Shown: piece by piece, positions 31,301 to 59,871 of the stretch | Position numbering within the stretch: position 1 is the stretch's first letter | Layout of the letters: every line of letters begins with the position of its first letter | Origin: Apostichopus japonicus | Taxonomy: Eukaryota > Echinodermata > Holothuroidea > Aspidochirotida > Stichopodidae | Reading direction: 5' to 3' | NCBI RefSeq assembly: GCF_037975245.1 | Contig: NC_092564.1 | Span: 25,849,484 to 25,909,483, forward strand | DNA: 60,000 nucleotides | Translations under genes and position numbers: made by a program | Notes under the pieces: generated by a model | Databases searched by the model: none | What the model saw: only the letters and a program-made list of their open reading frames with translations | Told to the model about the DNA's origin: nothing

Positions 31301-33337
31301 AGAGTCACACGGGTGGGCTCGGAAATCATTTGACTGAGTTCATTCCGACGTGTATAATCATGCATATCCTTAGTAAGACCTTTCTTGCAAGTGGGAAGAA
31401 GATCTAAATTGAAATCACCTAAAATCAAAGTTTCATAATTACAATCCAATGCATTTGATATATTGTTCAATATGTCATTCAGGTAAACAAAATCTGAGTT
31501 GGGAGACCGATACACCGAGCCAATCAAAATTGGTCTGGTCTTCGGTAAAATAATTTCAGTCCATAGACAATCGAGGTGGTCTACCTCAAGGTCCAGACGT
31601 CTACGTCCCACCAAAGTGTTGGAGATGAATGTCGCTATACCATGAGATTTGGAGGTGGTACCATCTTTCCGTTCACAGGTGAAGCCAGGTAGGGTTATGC
31701 TTTCATCCGGTACACTATCATTCAGGTTAGTCTCTGATAGTGTGATGACATCAAATGGCTTACTAGCCATACTCAGTTTCAGTGTATCATAAGATGAGCG
31801 GATTCCCTGAATGTTTAAATGGCAGATTTTGAGTCCCCTTGGTAGGTCTATATCGAAGGGATTACCGTTGGTAATGTTGGTGCTAGTAGCTGTATCAGTG
31901 GAAGCGGAGTCCAGGCTAGTGTCAGATAATGACTGATCTGAGTCAAAGAAGGAATCTGCAAACTGGAATGGCACTTGGCACTGATTACACTACCAATCCT
32001 CGTCAGTTCCGGAAAGTCGGTCGTAAGTGGCAACAGATACATCAGTACACTTAATATGGTACCATATATTGCAGTTGTCACACTGGATACCACGTTGGTT
32101 GATTCGGACTGGTTTACTGCACAGCCCGCAGGGGAACTTGTAGTTTGGGCCTGGATTTGTGTGGATATCCCCTGCCATCAGCAATAGGTAGATAAAAGCA
32201 AGTTTATAAAATTTGAGTGGACGCTCCTGGTGCCGTCTGGAGCTAACTGCTAACGCTCGTTTATGACGGCGATAAAAGGCTGAGGGTCCATTAGGGCATA
32301 GCCAGGCTGCAATTTCTCCTATTTTTCTCCTGCAATTTTTCTACCTTCAGTAGGTGGACAAGTAATATTACACAATGCGGTTTGATCGGGTCAGTTAAGT
32401 TAACAAAGTTAGGTTAAGGCCAGATCAAGTCTAACTGCATAACCCTTGAGTGTTTAGTATTACTCAAGTCATGCTACTATAACTAGTAGCATGGTGGGCT
32501 CATAATTGACGCACTTAAGGATTGGATTGACGATGTCTGTCAACATAAAATCCAAATCACTCAACTGCATGCATTTTTCATATGTGTAGTTCCTCAGAAA
32601 TGTAATGATCTCAAAATATTTATTGTTCTGTGCCTATGCAACGTACAATTGAGAAGAATTTGACCACAAAATGTCTGCTGTGTCAAGTTCTTTCATACCC
32701 CTAAATTGACACATTCGTCGATAAGCTAACTGTAGTGTAGGCCTAAGTATACATCCATTGACTTTGGATGCTACTTGCTATGCTCTGAACCTCTTAGCTC
32801 AGACAGGTCAGGTCCCAGAGAGTAGTTGTATCCCATTGAAGTAATTTTGGTTATTTTTTGGGAGTAAGATTTCCAAATGTCCAAAAAATGTGGCAAACTG
32901 AGGGGAGGGTGTTAAAAGCTTAATAAATACCACAATTTGGTCAGCAAATAGCTGAAATGGATTCAAACTCATGAAATATGTAATTATGCTTGACTGCAAA
33001 AAGTTTAGGTGGCCTGCTGTATCGTTGCTAGTAATAACTGAAGGTGCGTCAATTACGAGGGTGCGTCAATTATGAAGCCTTTACTATACTAATAGTTACT
33101 AAGTACTAGTATTAGTGAGTAGTATTATTATTTCTAGGCCTAGTGTTAGGTTTATGCCCAGTCTACAGTATGTCAGTAACGTTTACTATAGTGACTCACC
33201 CTTCCGAATAACACTGGCTGGTCAACTATATCAATATCATAATGAATATTCTTCAACTCGTCTATGTCAAGGAATGGGTGAACACCTTTCCAGCATACCA
33301 AAAAGGACGACACTAGGAATACGATTTCTCGCATCAT
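13241..33337 (-). CDS. OS9: Protein OS-9 (ER lectin of ER-associated degradation), complete, 13 coding exons
   Basis: OS-9 is an ER-lumen lectin that reads trimmed N-glycans on misfolded proteins and hands them to the HRD1-SEL1L ubiquitin ligase. Exons (minus): 33337-33200, 28188-28018, 27344-27204, 26463-26365, 25075-24868, 23901-23839, 22125-21994, 20123-19980, 19569-19283, 18710-18458, 16940-16725, 14216-14083, 13378-13241. All are GT-AG and phase-consistent, giving 707 codons plus TAG (human ~667). Signal peptide at 1-20. The MRH domain spans exons 2-5; the sugar-contact residues known in human OS-9 are matched by W107-W108, Q120, R183, E199 and Y205. Then follow acidic regions with a nine-Glu run (exon 9), a second acidic exon 10, RVRVRVTRI (exon 11), GGKIELKVLS (exon 12), and a C-terminus with LEKNYRF. 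The related lectin ERLEC1 has two MRH domains and lacks this acidic half. A LINE and other elements occupy the 5 kb first intron. Confidence 0.95.
14083..14216 (-). CDS. OS9: OS9 exon 12
   Basis: Acceptor TCGAAAG, donor GTAAGT. Encodes GGKIELKVLSYKPDGWPDPE and ILSEEETTYFKNIVSGLL, matching the GKIEIKIVRPW...L..E.T..LKEIF.NILV block of OS-9. Phase 1 in, 0 out. Confidence 0.95.
14346..14540. repeat. CT-rich low-complexity tract upstream of OS9 exon 13 acceptor region
   Basis: Pyrimidine-rich plus strand (CCTCC/TCTCC words) lying in OS9 intron 11, between exon 12 and exon 11. Two overlapping open frames here simply reflect the low complexity. Confidence 0.6.
16725..16940 (-). CDS. OS9: OS9 exon 11
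   Basis: Encodes DVEDRVRVRVTRISMNQETG, matching the RVRVRVTK block of vertebrate OS-9, and ends LEQSGIQVE. Donor GTAGGT. Two in-frame acceptors lie 6 nt apart, CATCAG (exon starts 16940) and CTGTAG (exon starts 16934), which would add or omit two residues. Confidence 0.93.
18458..18710 (-). CDS. OS9: OS9 exon 10 (acidic)
   Basis: Acceptor TTTTCAAG, donor GTAAAT. Begins NTGEDELDINKNDFRVPEEE and passes through two acidic runs to MLISKVNDLIKKLQSDTATK, resembling the TLNKLIKRL segment of human OS-9. Phase 0 in, 1 out. Confidence 0.9.
19283..19569 (-). CDS. OS9: OS9 exon 9 (acidic, poly-Glu)
   Basis: Acceptor CTCCTCAG, donor GTAAGT. Encodes LESELGANKPKRPASESDRE, an acidic run with nine consecutive Glu from (GAG)n, then DEFSEKDYKSLLTDFRDG and a helix ending VDKLLNA. 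The (GAG)n tract is likely length-variable. Phase 1 in, 0 out. Confidence 0.9.
19980..20123 (-). CDS. OS9: OS9 exon 8
   Basis: Acceptor CTGACAG, weak donor GTTTGT. Encodes KYSDSLSVASIDDAIALGID then PKTLAKVLVDIMDSVQDSLE, a predicted helical segment. 144 nt, phase 1 in and out. No strong counterpart in human OS-9 is recalled; supported by phase and composition. Confidence 0.8.
20200..20415. repeat. AT-rich degenerate repeat (TATATATTTAAGCC words)
   Basis: Repeated TTTATATATATTTAAGCCTTAT-type words cut by TATA runs. It directly abuts the tRNA-like SINE head at 20421 in OS9 intron 7. Confidence 0.8.
20421..20665 (+). mobile_element. tRNA-derived SINE
   Basis: Begins GGAGTGTTAGCTCAGTGG, with a consensus pol III A box (TAGCTCAGTGG, 20430-20440) and a B-box-like GAGTTCGAGTC (20474-20484). 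GGAGTG pairs with CACTCC, recalling a tRNA acceptor stem, but the T arm is broken. A non-tRNA body follows and ends near an (ATAC)n tail at 20648-20675. It is a SINE remnant in OS9 intron 7, not a functional tRNA. Confidence 0.7.
21994..22125 (-). CDS. OS9: OS9 exon 7
   Basis: Acceptor TTATGAAG, donor GTAAGC. Encodes FKQLLSKKSKDESEEEEEVD and KAGSVGDEEGNAYSQELRDV, comparable to the FWKMLNE-like block of OS-9. 132 nt, phase 1 in and out. Confidence 0.85.
23000..23870 (-). repeat. 54-bp minisatellite carrying a repeated OS9 splice donor
   Basis: About 16 copies of a 51-54 bp unit. On the minus strand each reads TGCTC(C/T)(T/C)(C/T)GCTCAG, GG/AGTATGAAAGCAGCATG, TGAGTACTTTACAATGC and ATTACC. The leftmost coding copy is the 3' end of OS9 exon 6, so each unit repeats the exon end with its GTGAGT donor, preceded by a pyrimidine-AG tract. 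The first units downstream keep the frame open (18 codons per 54 nt); 52-nt variants near 23500 and 23400 break it. Likely expanded by unequal exchange from the exon boundary. Confidence 0.92.
23839..23901 (-). CDS. OS9: OS9 exon 6 (charged helix; its donor is the founder of the 54-bp array)
   Basis: Acceptor CCTTTCAG, donor GTGAGT. Encodes MEKERKEEENEKLAQGMKAA, a charged helix. Phase 1 in and out (63 nt). The last ~25 nt of the exon together with its donor are repeated about 15 more times downstream in the intron, so which donor is used cannot be told from sequence alone. Confidence 0.8.
24868..25075 (-). CDS. OS9: OS9 exon 5 (end of MRH)
   Basis: Acceptor TTTTCCAG, donor GTAAGG. Begins FHCAEGEGDSISRIDEPTTC and includes SYILTIHTTRICHHPYLKPP, the invariant end of the OS-9 MRH domain with DEP and CSY. 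Phase 0 in, 1 out. Confidence 0.96.
25247..25729. mobile_element. TIR element built of TAATCG-like sequence
   Basis: The left end TAGGCTTGGGG and the right end CCCCAAGCCTG are inverted repeats; the match extends outward over GGCAC. The interior is dominated by GTAATCGTAATCGATTAC words in both orientations around a ~150-bp non-repetitive middle (25395-25590). The ends resemble hAT-type MITEs that start (C/T)AGNNTTGGGG. No convincing target duplication was found. Located in OS9 intron 4. Confidence 0.65.
26365..26463 (-). CDS. OS9: OS9 exon 4 (MRH)
   Basis: Acceptor ACTGAAG, donor GTAAAC. 33 codons: DSRKNRLNRYHSHNYVNGST then CDLNGKPRQAEVR, matching the OS-9 run with NGS.CDLNG.PR.AEVR. Phase 0 on both sides. 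A closer AG 8 nt inside would break the frame. Confidence 0.93.
26855..27175. repeat. Duplicated ~90-bp segment flanking OS9 exon 3
   Basis: Positions ~26855-26940 and ~27085-27175 share GTCACTGATGTTGA, ACTTGAGCTTTTGAGG, AATTTTACAAACAA and GTTTCTTCCTTCAATGAG in the same orientation, with substitutions and a deletion. It is an intron 3 duplication about 230 bp apart, close to the donor of exon 3. Confidence 0.8.
27204..27344 (-). CDS. OS9: OS9 exon 3 (MRH core)
   Basis: Acceptor CATACAG, donor GTGAGT. Encodes TKDWWSYQFCYGKNIEQFHL, the double-Trp sugar-binding segment, through GIYDSETDWSDNATT. 47 codons, phase 0 on both sides. Confidence 0.96.
28018..28188 (-). CDS. OS9: OS9 exon 2
   Basis: Acceptor TTTTTCAG, donor GTAACA. 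57 codons beginning PSEQEVVYMTSKYGQQYECQ and ending VSELLKPMETAPCIRK, the N-terminal edge of the MRH domain. Phase 0 on both sides. Confidence 0.95.
28738..28753 (-). other. Perfect stem-loop in LINE 3' UTR
   Basis: CACTGGTAAACCAGTG forms a 7-bp stem with a 2-nt loop, about 30 nt before the A-rich tail on the minus strand. 3' hairpins are common recognition signals of LINE reverse transcriptases; the role here is inferred. Confidence 0.55.
28993..32184 (-). pseudogene. LINE ORF: PHD finger - endonuclease - reverse transcriptase, with one stop and a mutated RT site
   Basis: The frame runs from 32184 to a TAG at 31992-31990, then continues open for 993 codons to 28993. The TAG falls inside the PHD finger, between W and the CNQC pair. 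Residue numbers below count from 31974. Endonuclease: N54 in CHLNIQG, E81 in LSETN, GDFN at 186-189, SDH at 253-255. Reverse transcriptase: SAGKATGLDNI, YRPISVLP, LDFKKAFDTVDH, GVPQGSIIGP, and YADN at 712-715 where YADD is expected; the Asn codon is 29832-29830. The C-terminus has YLGVLLD and the usual Cys/His-rich end. Two single-base changes, the stop and D-to-N, are enough to silence it. Confidence 0.92.
31990..32240 (-). pseudogene. LINE N-terminal part: hydrophobic leader, 2A-like motif and PHD finger
   Basis: Reads FYKLAFIYLLLMAGDIHTNP then GP, followed by CGLCSKPVRINQRGIQCDNC and NIWYHIKCTDV, a PHD-type C4HC3 zinc finger. The D-I-H-T-N-P-G-P segment fits the 2A-like pattern DxExNPGP except for His in place of Glu. 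The frame stays open upstream to about 32385 without an obvious start Met. Confidence 0.8.
32498..33079. mobile_element. TIR element (about 580 bp) in OS9 intron 1
   Basis: Left GGCTCATAATTGACGCAC at 32498-32515 is mirrored by right GTGCGTCAATTATGAAGCC at 33061-33079. A further GGTGCGTCAATTACGAG subrepeat precedes the right end. No transposase and no clear target duplication were found. Probably a MITE between the LINE and OS9 exon 1. Confidence 0.5.
33200..33337 (-). CDS. OS9: OS9 exon 1 (start codon, signal peptide)
   Basis: ATG at 33337 begins MMREIVFLVSSFLVCWKGVH, a hydrophobic signal peptide, followed by PFLDIDELKNIHYDIDIVD, which matches the conserved first block of OS-9 (human NLEELSEMRYGIEIL-like). 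Donor GTGAGT follows 33200. Exactly 46 codons, phase 0. A second Met follows directly; either could start. Confidence 0.9.
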
Positions 33338-33564
33338 TTTTACCAACGGAACAACTTTCTCTAGTGTACGAAGTTACTTATACGCTTATTTCACACAGCC
33401 TGTCGTCTGACAACAGCTTAGGCCTTGCCTACCTCACATATACGATTAAATGTAGTATGGATGTTGGTATGGAACGCCAAATGTGTTAACAATATACGAT
33501 AATTATGTTAACATAAATAGCAGCTTTTGTTCGTTCACTTTTACTGTGACAGCTTTTCATACGA

Positions 33565-33571
33565 TGACGTC
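33565..33571. promoter_or_regulatory. CRE/UPRE-like TGACGTC upstream of OS9
   Basis: TGACGTC about 230 bp upstream of the OS9 start codon, with a second TGACG at 33573. ATF6/XBP1-type factors bind TGACGT-containing sites, and mammalian OS9 is induced by the unfolded protein response. The transcription start is unknown. Confidence 0.25.
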
Positions 33572-36136
33572 TTGACGTTATTAAGATATTAAACAATAGA
33601 ACGTAACTTGACGGTTAACATTTGATGGCAGTAAGGTTAATAATTCATATCAATGGACAAACTTATGGTCCAGTTATTCTCAGCTCAATACTACTAAACT
33701 AAATTTGGAAATCCAAACCGACGGAAATGGCTTTTTGAAAATGTAACAGGTAAAACTTAAAATACAACAAAACACGTAACATCATCTGTCAGAGTTTGTT
33801 TCTTTAAGATGACCGTTTTTTTTCGGTAATGGAAGATTAGCAATCTAGTATGAGCCCCCCCCCCCTTAGGGGGTTTCTGAAAGGAAATTTGCATATATCC
33901 AGTATAACATCACGAACGCCACCACAAAGCCATGGATGAGTATTCACAAGAACAGTTGAAGAACTACATGATACATTTTGACGGAAATTGTAGATTAATA
34001 TTCTATGACTTAGCGGTAAACTGAACAGTGTTTGCAAAAAGGCTGAGCAGTCTGATGACAAGTATATCATCGGAAGGCCTCGGCTCGAGTCGGGGGCAAC
34101 GAAGTCAGTGTTCGCAGCATTCGATGTGCAATCGATTGAATTCGAGCAGTTCACTTCAGCACTCAATGAGCGGATTTAAGTCAGCTCGTCACACCTAGGT
34201 TTTTAATATGTATACCCAACAAGCATCTCTCTTATGAGACATAGTTTTTATGTTGCCTTATAAACGCCCCTGTCAGGCAAGTTCGATATTACCTTCATTT
34301 TGATGCGCCATCATGGTCTATTTCAAAATCCTTCAATATCCTACGCCTGTGGCATCGAAAATGCTGTGTCGTACAGTCGAGTTTGCAAGGGGCAGGGGTT
34401 GGGCAGTGCCCACAACTGTCCGTCGAAGTTCCTTCCCCTTCCCTTTCCCTCCATCAAAATTCAACCGTCTTCCACCTCCACTGCAAATATCATGAAAAAA
34501 AGAAAAAAGGTAATCGCATTAATGATGATCTCGCCCCAAACCGCGTTCGGCCATCTGAAAAAGTTAACTTTCTGTTGCTTGCAAGTGACGTTTTGTTCGT
34601 GTTGCTACAAAATGCAGACAGTAATGAAACGTGATACCTTAATTGTTATCTTTAGCTGGACCTGAGATGTCCATCGCTGTATCGTTGTATACTGTGCTGT
34701 TGGTATTGACCGCAGCTGTATGTATACTGATTGTACACTAGTGTCTAATTACCGACGGTAGCAAGCTGTGTGTGTATTTTCTGGGATCGATGGTAGTGTT
34801 TAACACTTCTGTTACACCTCATTCGAAACTAGGTCAAATTACCGGCATAAGACGTTTCTTTTTGCGCGAGTCTTCACCCTTTAATACGTTTCATCTATTC
34901 ACTCTAAGCAGGCGTAAGACAACTCACAGCTGTTACTGTCATGGAATACGTGTATCCTCTCCCCTTACCCCCCCCCCCTCCTTCCCAAGTCAATAATCGC
35001 CAAAGCACAAGCAGTGGGAAAAGTGATTAATGTCACCTTGAGCAGCCTCAAAGTTACAATTTATTTTGGCGATGTGCTCAACTTTAGGCAACGTGTTCTA
35101 ATAGGTGTGCTTTTCCCAAGTTCGCGGTCAATTAAGCTTAATTAGCTACAGAAAAAATAAAATCGTCAAAGAATCAAAAGCACAATTATGGCAGCACCTG
35201 CTGTAGGGCCTTAACTATCTTAATGGCTATAGGCAATGTCAATGTCAAATGTCAATATCAATGTCAATAACAATGTTGGAGTGGGTAGGTGTGTCGGGTA
35301 TGGCTTAGATAGTGGGGTCAATACGTAGCCTACATCTGACAGCTTCATTCTCCGTTGGAGCTACACAAACTATAAAGAAGTGTTGTTTTGTGTTGGAGTG
35401 ATGATGGTGATGGTAGTGCAGATGGTGATGATGATGATGATCATTATATGAAAGTACACGATGATAATATTATTATGTATACGACGATACTAATATTAAC
35501 TAGTTTCGATAAATAACATGACTTTGCATATGCATTACATACTGGACCAAATTTAATTTTTGATAAGGTATACATCTTTATAACTAAAGCACATTTGGTA
35601 GCACTTTTTAGTATTCATAACCAGTACGCCGCATTTTGATGTGAGTAGCACAGTGTCTTCCATATTGAAATATTCCCGTTATTTTGGGAAATAATTTCCA
35701 CCAATGGGAGACTTGAACAAGTCAAATCTGTACTTGTTATTCAGGCTTCCTATATCTAGCTCGGTGTCATTCCATGTGAAAGACAGATTTGCAATTTGAG
35801 CTTTTGTCCACAGCTTGGGATGGTGGAATACGACATGTGAGAATGACCTATATTGTTGGAGCCGATTCCGATATCTGCTCTTTGATGTTTCTCTGTGGTA
35901 AACAAGTTGCAGGTCTGTCTATATGGGTGCACTTTTCGTGAGCAATTTTGGGTCAGCACAATTCAAGACTTGATATCCACAACATTCTGCAGATTTAGCA
36001 GAGGAATACTTTTTTTTACGCTTCTCGTTCTGTTATTGCATGAATGATAACTACGGAGGGCATATGCTGTTGGTTCTTTGTTTTTGCCGCCCCTCCCCCC
36101 CCCCCATCCCATCCCACTTCATTCTCTCTGCACCAG

Positions 36137-36145
36137 TATATAAAC

Positions 36146-36202
<57 letters not shown>

Positions 36203-36221
36203 TATGTATATATATATATAA
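36137..36221. repeat. (TA)n microsatellite at SINE tail
   Basis: TA run with TACATA/TGTATA interruptions, directly following the 3' end of the minus-strand SINE. Confidence 0.95.
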
Positions 36222-36480
36222 TTGAAATCGTAATGAGGTGGAAAATCCAGAACAGTGAAACAACTCCCAGCCTCCACCGGGATTCGAACCCGGGCCTCCC
36301 GCTCTGTACGCGGAAACCCTAACCACTAGGCTATGGACGCTGATTGTATGTCCAGAAGTTCGAAACCGGTAAAGAAGGTCGTATATAATTCCACTGTAGG
36401 TGTTTGTCACCTGTATCGAACAATACTAGTTCTGTTTTTGGTGACAAATTTTCCTTACTCTAGAGACCAAACATGATGCT
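36222..36480 (-). mobile_element. tRNA-containing SINE, copy 1, with intact cloverleaf
   Basis: On minus, a ~140-bp lead (CGAGTTGGTTAGCATCATG onward) precedes a tRNA-like block at 36340-36270. In that block TAGCCTAGTGG matches the A box and GTTCGAATCCC the B box; the acceptor pairs 6/7, the anticodon arm TCCGC/GCGGG encloses GTACAGA, and the T arm CCGGG/CCCGG is perfect. A ~45-bp body and (TA)n tail follow. Related copies at 44835-45010 and 54790-54868 show it is a repeat. The tRNA block sits unusually far from the 5' end. Confidence 0.7.
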
Positions 36481-36546
36481 AACCAACTCGAAATCATTTG
36501 TGATTCCTAATGCCGGATCTCGAAAGAAATACTTTTGAACATACTT

Positions 36547-36990
36547 AGTTAAATGAAATGGAGGTAAACGACAAGGCTGGTGGGGGTCCATACCTCTCCT
36601 CCTATTTTCAACCTCACACCAAATATTAAAAGTAGTTCAGTTCTAACACAAACTTGCGTACATAGGCCTAATATATATACCCTTAACATGTCTACAAAAT
36701 CCCCCCCCCCCCCTCACCAGATCCCCTACATTGAATTCGGCCCTACAACTTCAGGATCACACTGAAATTAGTTAAATGAAATGGAGGTAAACGACAAGGC
36801 TGGTGGGGGTCCATACCTCTCCTCCTATTTTCAACCTCACACCAAATATTAAAAGTAGTTCAGTTCTAGCACAAACTTGCGTACATAGGCCTAATATATA
36901 TACCCTTAACATGTCTACAAAATCCCCCCCCCCCTCACCAGATCCCCTACATTGAATTCGGCCCTACAACTTCAGGATCACACTGAAATT
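36547..36990. repeat. Recent 220-bp tandem duplication
   Basis: Unit 1 (36547-36769) and unit 2 (36770-36990) both run from AGTTAAATGAAATGGAGG to CACACTGAAATT. They differ only by one A/G (CTAACAC versus CTAGCAC) and by C-tract length, so the event is recent. Confidence 0.97.
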
Positions 36991-39374
36991 CCGCGAAATA
37001 TTCTCTCTTGGGACAGTTGTGATTCTAAGCCCGGTAAAAATGTTACATATAAAAATCACTTTATGATTTAAGAAAAGAGAAAGAAACAAGCAAAGAGCCT
37101 TCTTAAATGAAATTTATGAATAAAGTTCTATCTTATTGGGAAGCACTATTCTAAATATTCACCTCTTCTAGCTCAAATATATATAATAAAAAAAAAGGTC
37201 GTGCGCAAGGGGTTACTTTGCAGGTGTCATTGGTATAGTACAAACCTATAGAGGTAAATCAAAGGGTGTTTAGGTGTATATATATAGCGACCATGAAAAG
37301 TGATGATTTTAGAGTGTAACTCAATGGAGCAAATTAATTAGTGGCACGTCATAAAACTAACCTTGGAAGAATTGAAACTTATCCTTACTTATATACAGTC
37401 AAAGTCACAAGAGGAAGACTTGTATGCTTTGATGACCGTGAATAAATGAAGAAATAATAATAATAAAAAATAAAAAAAATCATTGACGATGGTGATCAAA
37501 TTTGTTGAATTCATACGACATATTGGGTTCCTGAAACTTTCATATAAAACTAAGCGTCACGTAAAAGTCTTCATATGTTTAAGGTCTTCATCATTAGCAA
37601 GATTTAAAATTTTAAAATTCCGCTAAAGAATATTAAATAGCCGTTGAAAATATTTTCCTTCAAGTTCTAACCCCCCCCCCCCCCCCTTGTCAGGTTATTC
37701 CAAGCATTTTGAGGATTGTTCAAGTAATGTCCTAGTGAGGGGGACAAAAAATTGAAAGAAGAGGTTGACAATGTTGGATATTTCGTCATCAGTGACCATT
37801 ATTAGCATTTCAGTTCGGGATAATACTGATGACCTTTATGAAAGGGTTGTACTTCCCGACTTGAAGCAAAATGGAAAACAATTCTAGAGTAGTATACTGC
37901 ATATTCATTGGTATATTTAAAGCATGCGCACTTTTACACCATATATGTTAAGTATATGGAAATTACATATATAGACAAACTCAGCTCAATCGAAACACGC
38001 AAAATGGAGTGAAATATATAAAGAAGAAGAAAGTTTTGTCAATGTGTGTCTATGACGTCACACCTGTTTGCTTCAAGTTCCACCTCTCAACAACTAAAAA
38101 CTGGTAGGATTTGAACGAACATTTCATGAGGCTGTTTAATTTTTTAAATTTTAAATTTTATTTTAAATTGTTTGTTTTTTATCATTCAAAGTGATAAAGT
38201 ACCGAGAATATTGTTTTTTTTTTTGCTTTAAAAATGTTGGAAATCTTGAAAAAGAAACAATATAGGCTTGTTTAAAGGAGCAACAACACATTACGAGCAG
38301 AATCCGGCAAATCTTGGGGCATATAATTAACTTTACATTGTAAGAATATACCTAAAACTGTACTTGCTTGTTAACGGTTGCAAGCCAGTGGCGTGCACAG
38401 GAAACGTGGGAGGGGGGTCGGGCTGGGGGTGGGGATGAACAACTCAAAATTGCCTGACTGATATAGGTAAGAGCATGAAATTTAATAGGAGGCTCAGAGG
38501 CGAAATGAAGGTTTTTTTTTATAAAGAATGTGTGCAGCTCCGGGGTTGTTGAAGTATAGACTTCCATGAAGATAGGGAGCGATGGACTGGTGTTCCTCGG
38601 CCAGAGAAAATGAAAATTAAGTCGAGAGGTCAAATGGTGCAACATTTGAAACGTTGAGATATTTTCCAAGCTGAGAAAAGACATGTCTAAAAAGTTCAAG
38701 CGACCAAAAAATTGCAGTGATCACGTCAAAAAGAATGAAAGATTAAAAGCAAAAAAAAGCAAAGTGTATGCCAAGGGTATATTCTGCATAACCAAACACA
38801 TTTTAAACGTTGAAATCTCTGTGATATATTATAACTGATTTCTTTAATAAAAAAAAAAATGCAACGAAAGAAAATACACTCATGAAAAGACAGACCTTGG
38901 GCATCTATTATACTTTACACAGTTCTGGTTCTGAGAGAGAAAAAAGGGGGAAAAAAGAACGAGTTGAATAAGATAGAAAACAGGTAAGAAATCCGCCACC
39001 TCGTTTTATTACGTTAAACAATTTCCCCAGACTGAGAAAAAAAAACATTGCGTCAGTCAAACCGATTGTGCAGTCCAAAGGTGTTAGTTGAAAAACAATA
39101 TTAGTTTAGGTAAAAACGCTGAATAATCATTGTGATTGTTATTTAAATGTTTGTCTGTTTCTTTTGCTCATCAAGGGAAGTTAGCTTGAAGATCGACTTT
39201 TCGTATAATCGAGAAACTCCGGTAATGCAATCATTCGAAAGGCGGCACGATTGCATGGTTAGCTATGTACGTTAATATTCACATGAGACGAGAGAAACAT
39301 CGATATTTAACTGTCTTGTAAAAGAAGAATACCGTTTAATTTCAAGCAAAGGATTACGTAAGATAATAATAGTT

Positions 39375-59871
<20,497 letters not shown>

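Larger units (their letters stand above)
28690..32390 (-). mobile_element. LINE (CR1/L2-like), nearly full length, inactivated
   Basis: A non-LTR retrotransposon in OS9 intron 1, same strand as the gene. In order on minus: an open segment from ~32385, hydrophobic leader, 2A-like GDIHTNPGP, PHD-type zinc finger, AP-endonuclease, reverse transcriptase, then an A-rich 3' UTR with (TAAA)n runs (28790-28985), a perfect hairpin at 28738-28753 and a TAAAATAAAA-type tail near 28690-28720. The 5' end and target duplication are not resolved. The EN-RT reading frame is otherwise uninterrupted over ~3 kb, so the insertion is fairly young. Confidence 0.9.
33338..39374. other. Intergenic region between divergent OS9 and lectin genes
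   Basis: Contains the OS9 promoter and 5' UTR (left end, unresolved). No coding sequence was recognised; open frames such as 33837-34166 minus and 34300-34665 plus have no family features. It holds C-tracts, the SINE at 36225-36480 and the tandem duplication at 36547-36990. A CAGTGGCGTGCACAGG sequence at 38386-38401 resembles a hAT terminus but no partner end was found. Confidence 0.6.

Noticed and set aside
33837-34166. 109-codon minus-strand frame upstream of OS9
   Set aside because: No family features, no clear splice or initiation context; the start is not conserved-looking and the tail is a C-tract.
36270-36340. Functional tRNA gene
   Set aside because: Although it folds as a cloverleaf, it is embedded in a repeat with other truncated copies; an ACA anticodon is not normally used by animal tRNAs.
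38386-38700. hAT element starting CAGTGGCGTGCACAGG
   Set aside because: The end resembles a hAT terminus but no inverted partner or 8-bp duplication could be found, so it was not called as an element.
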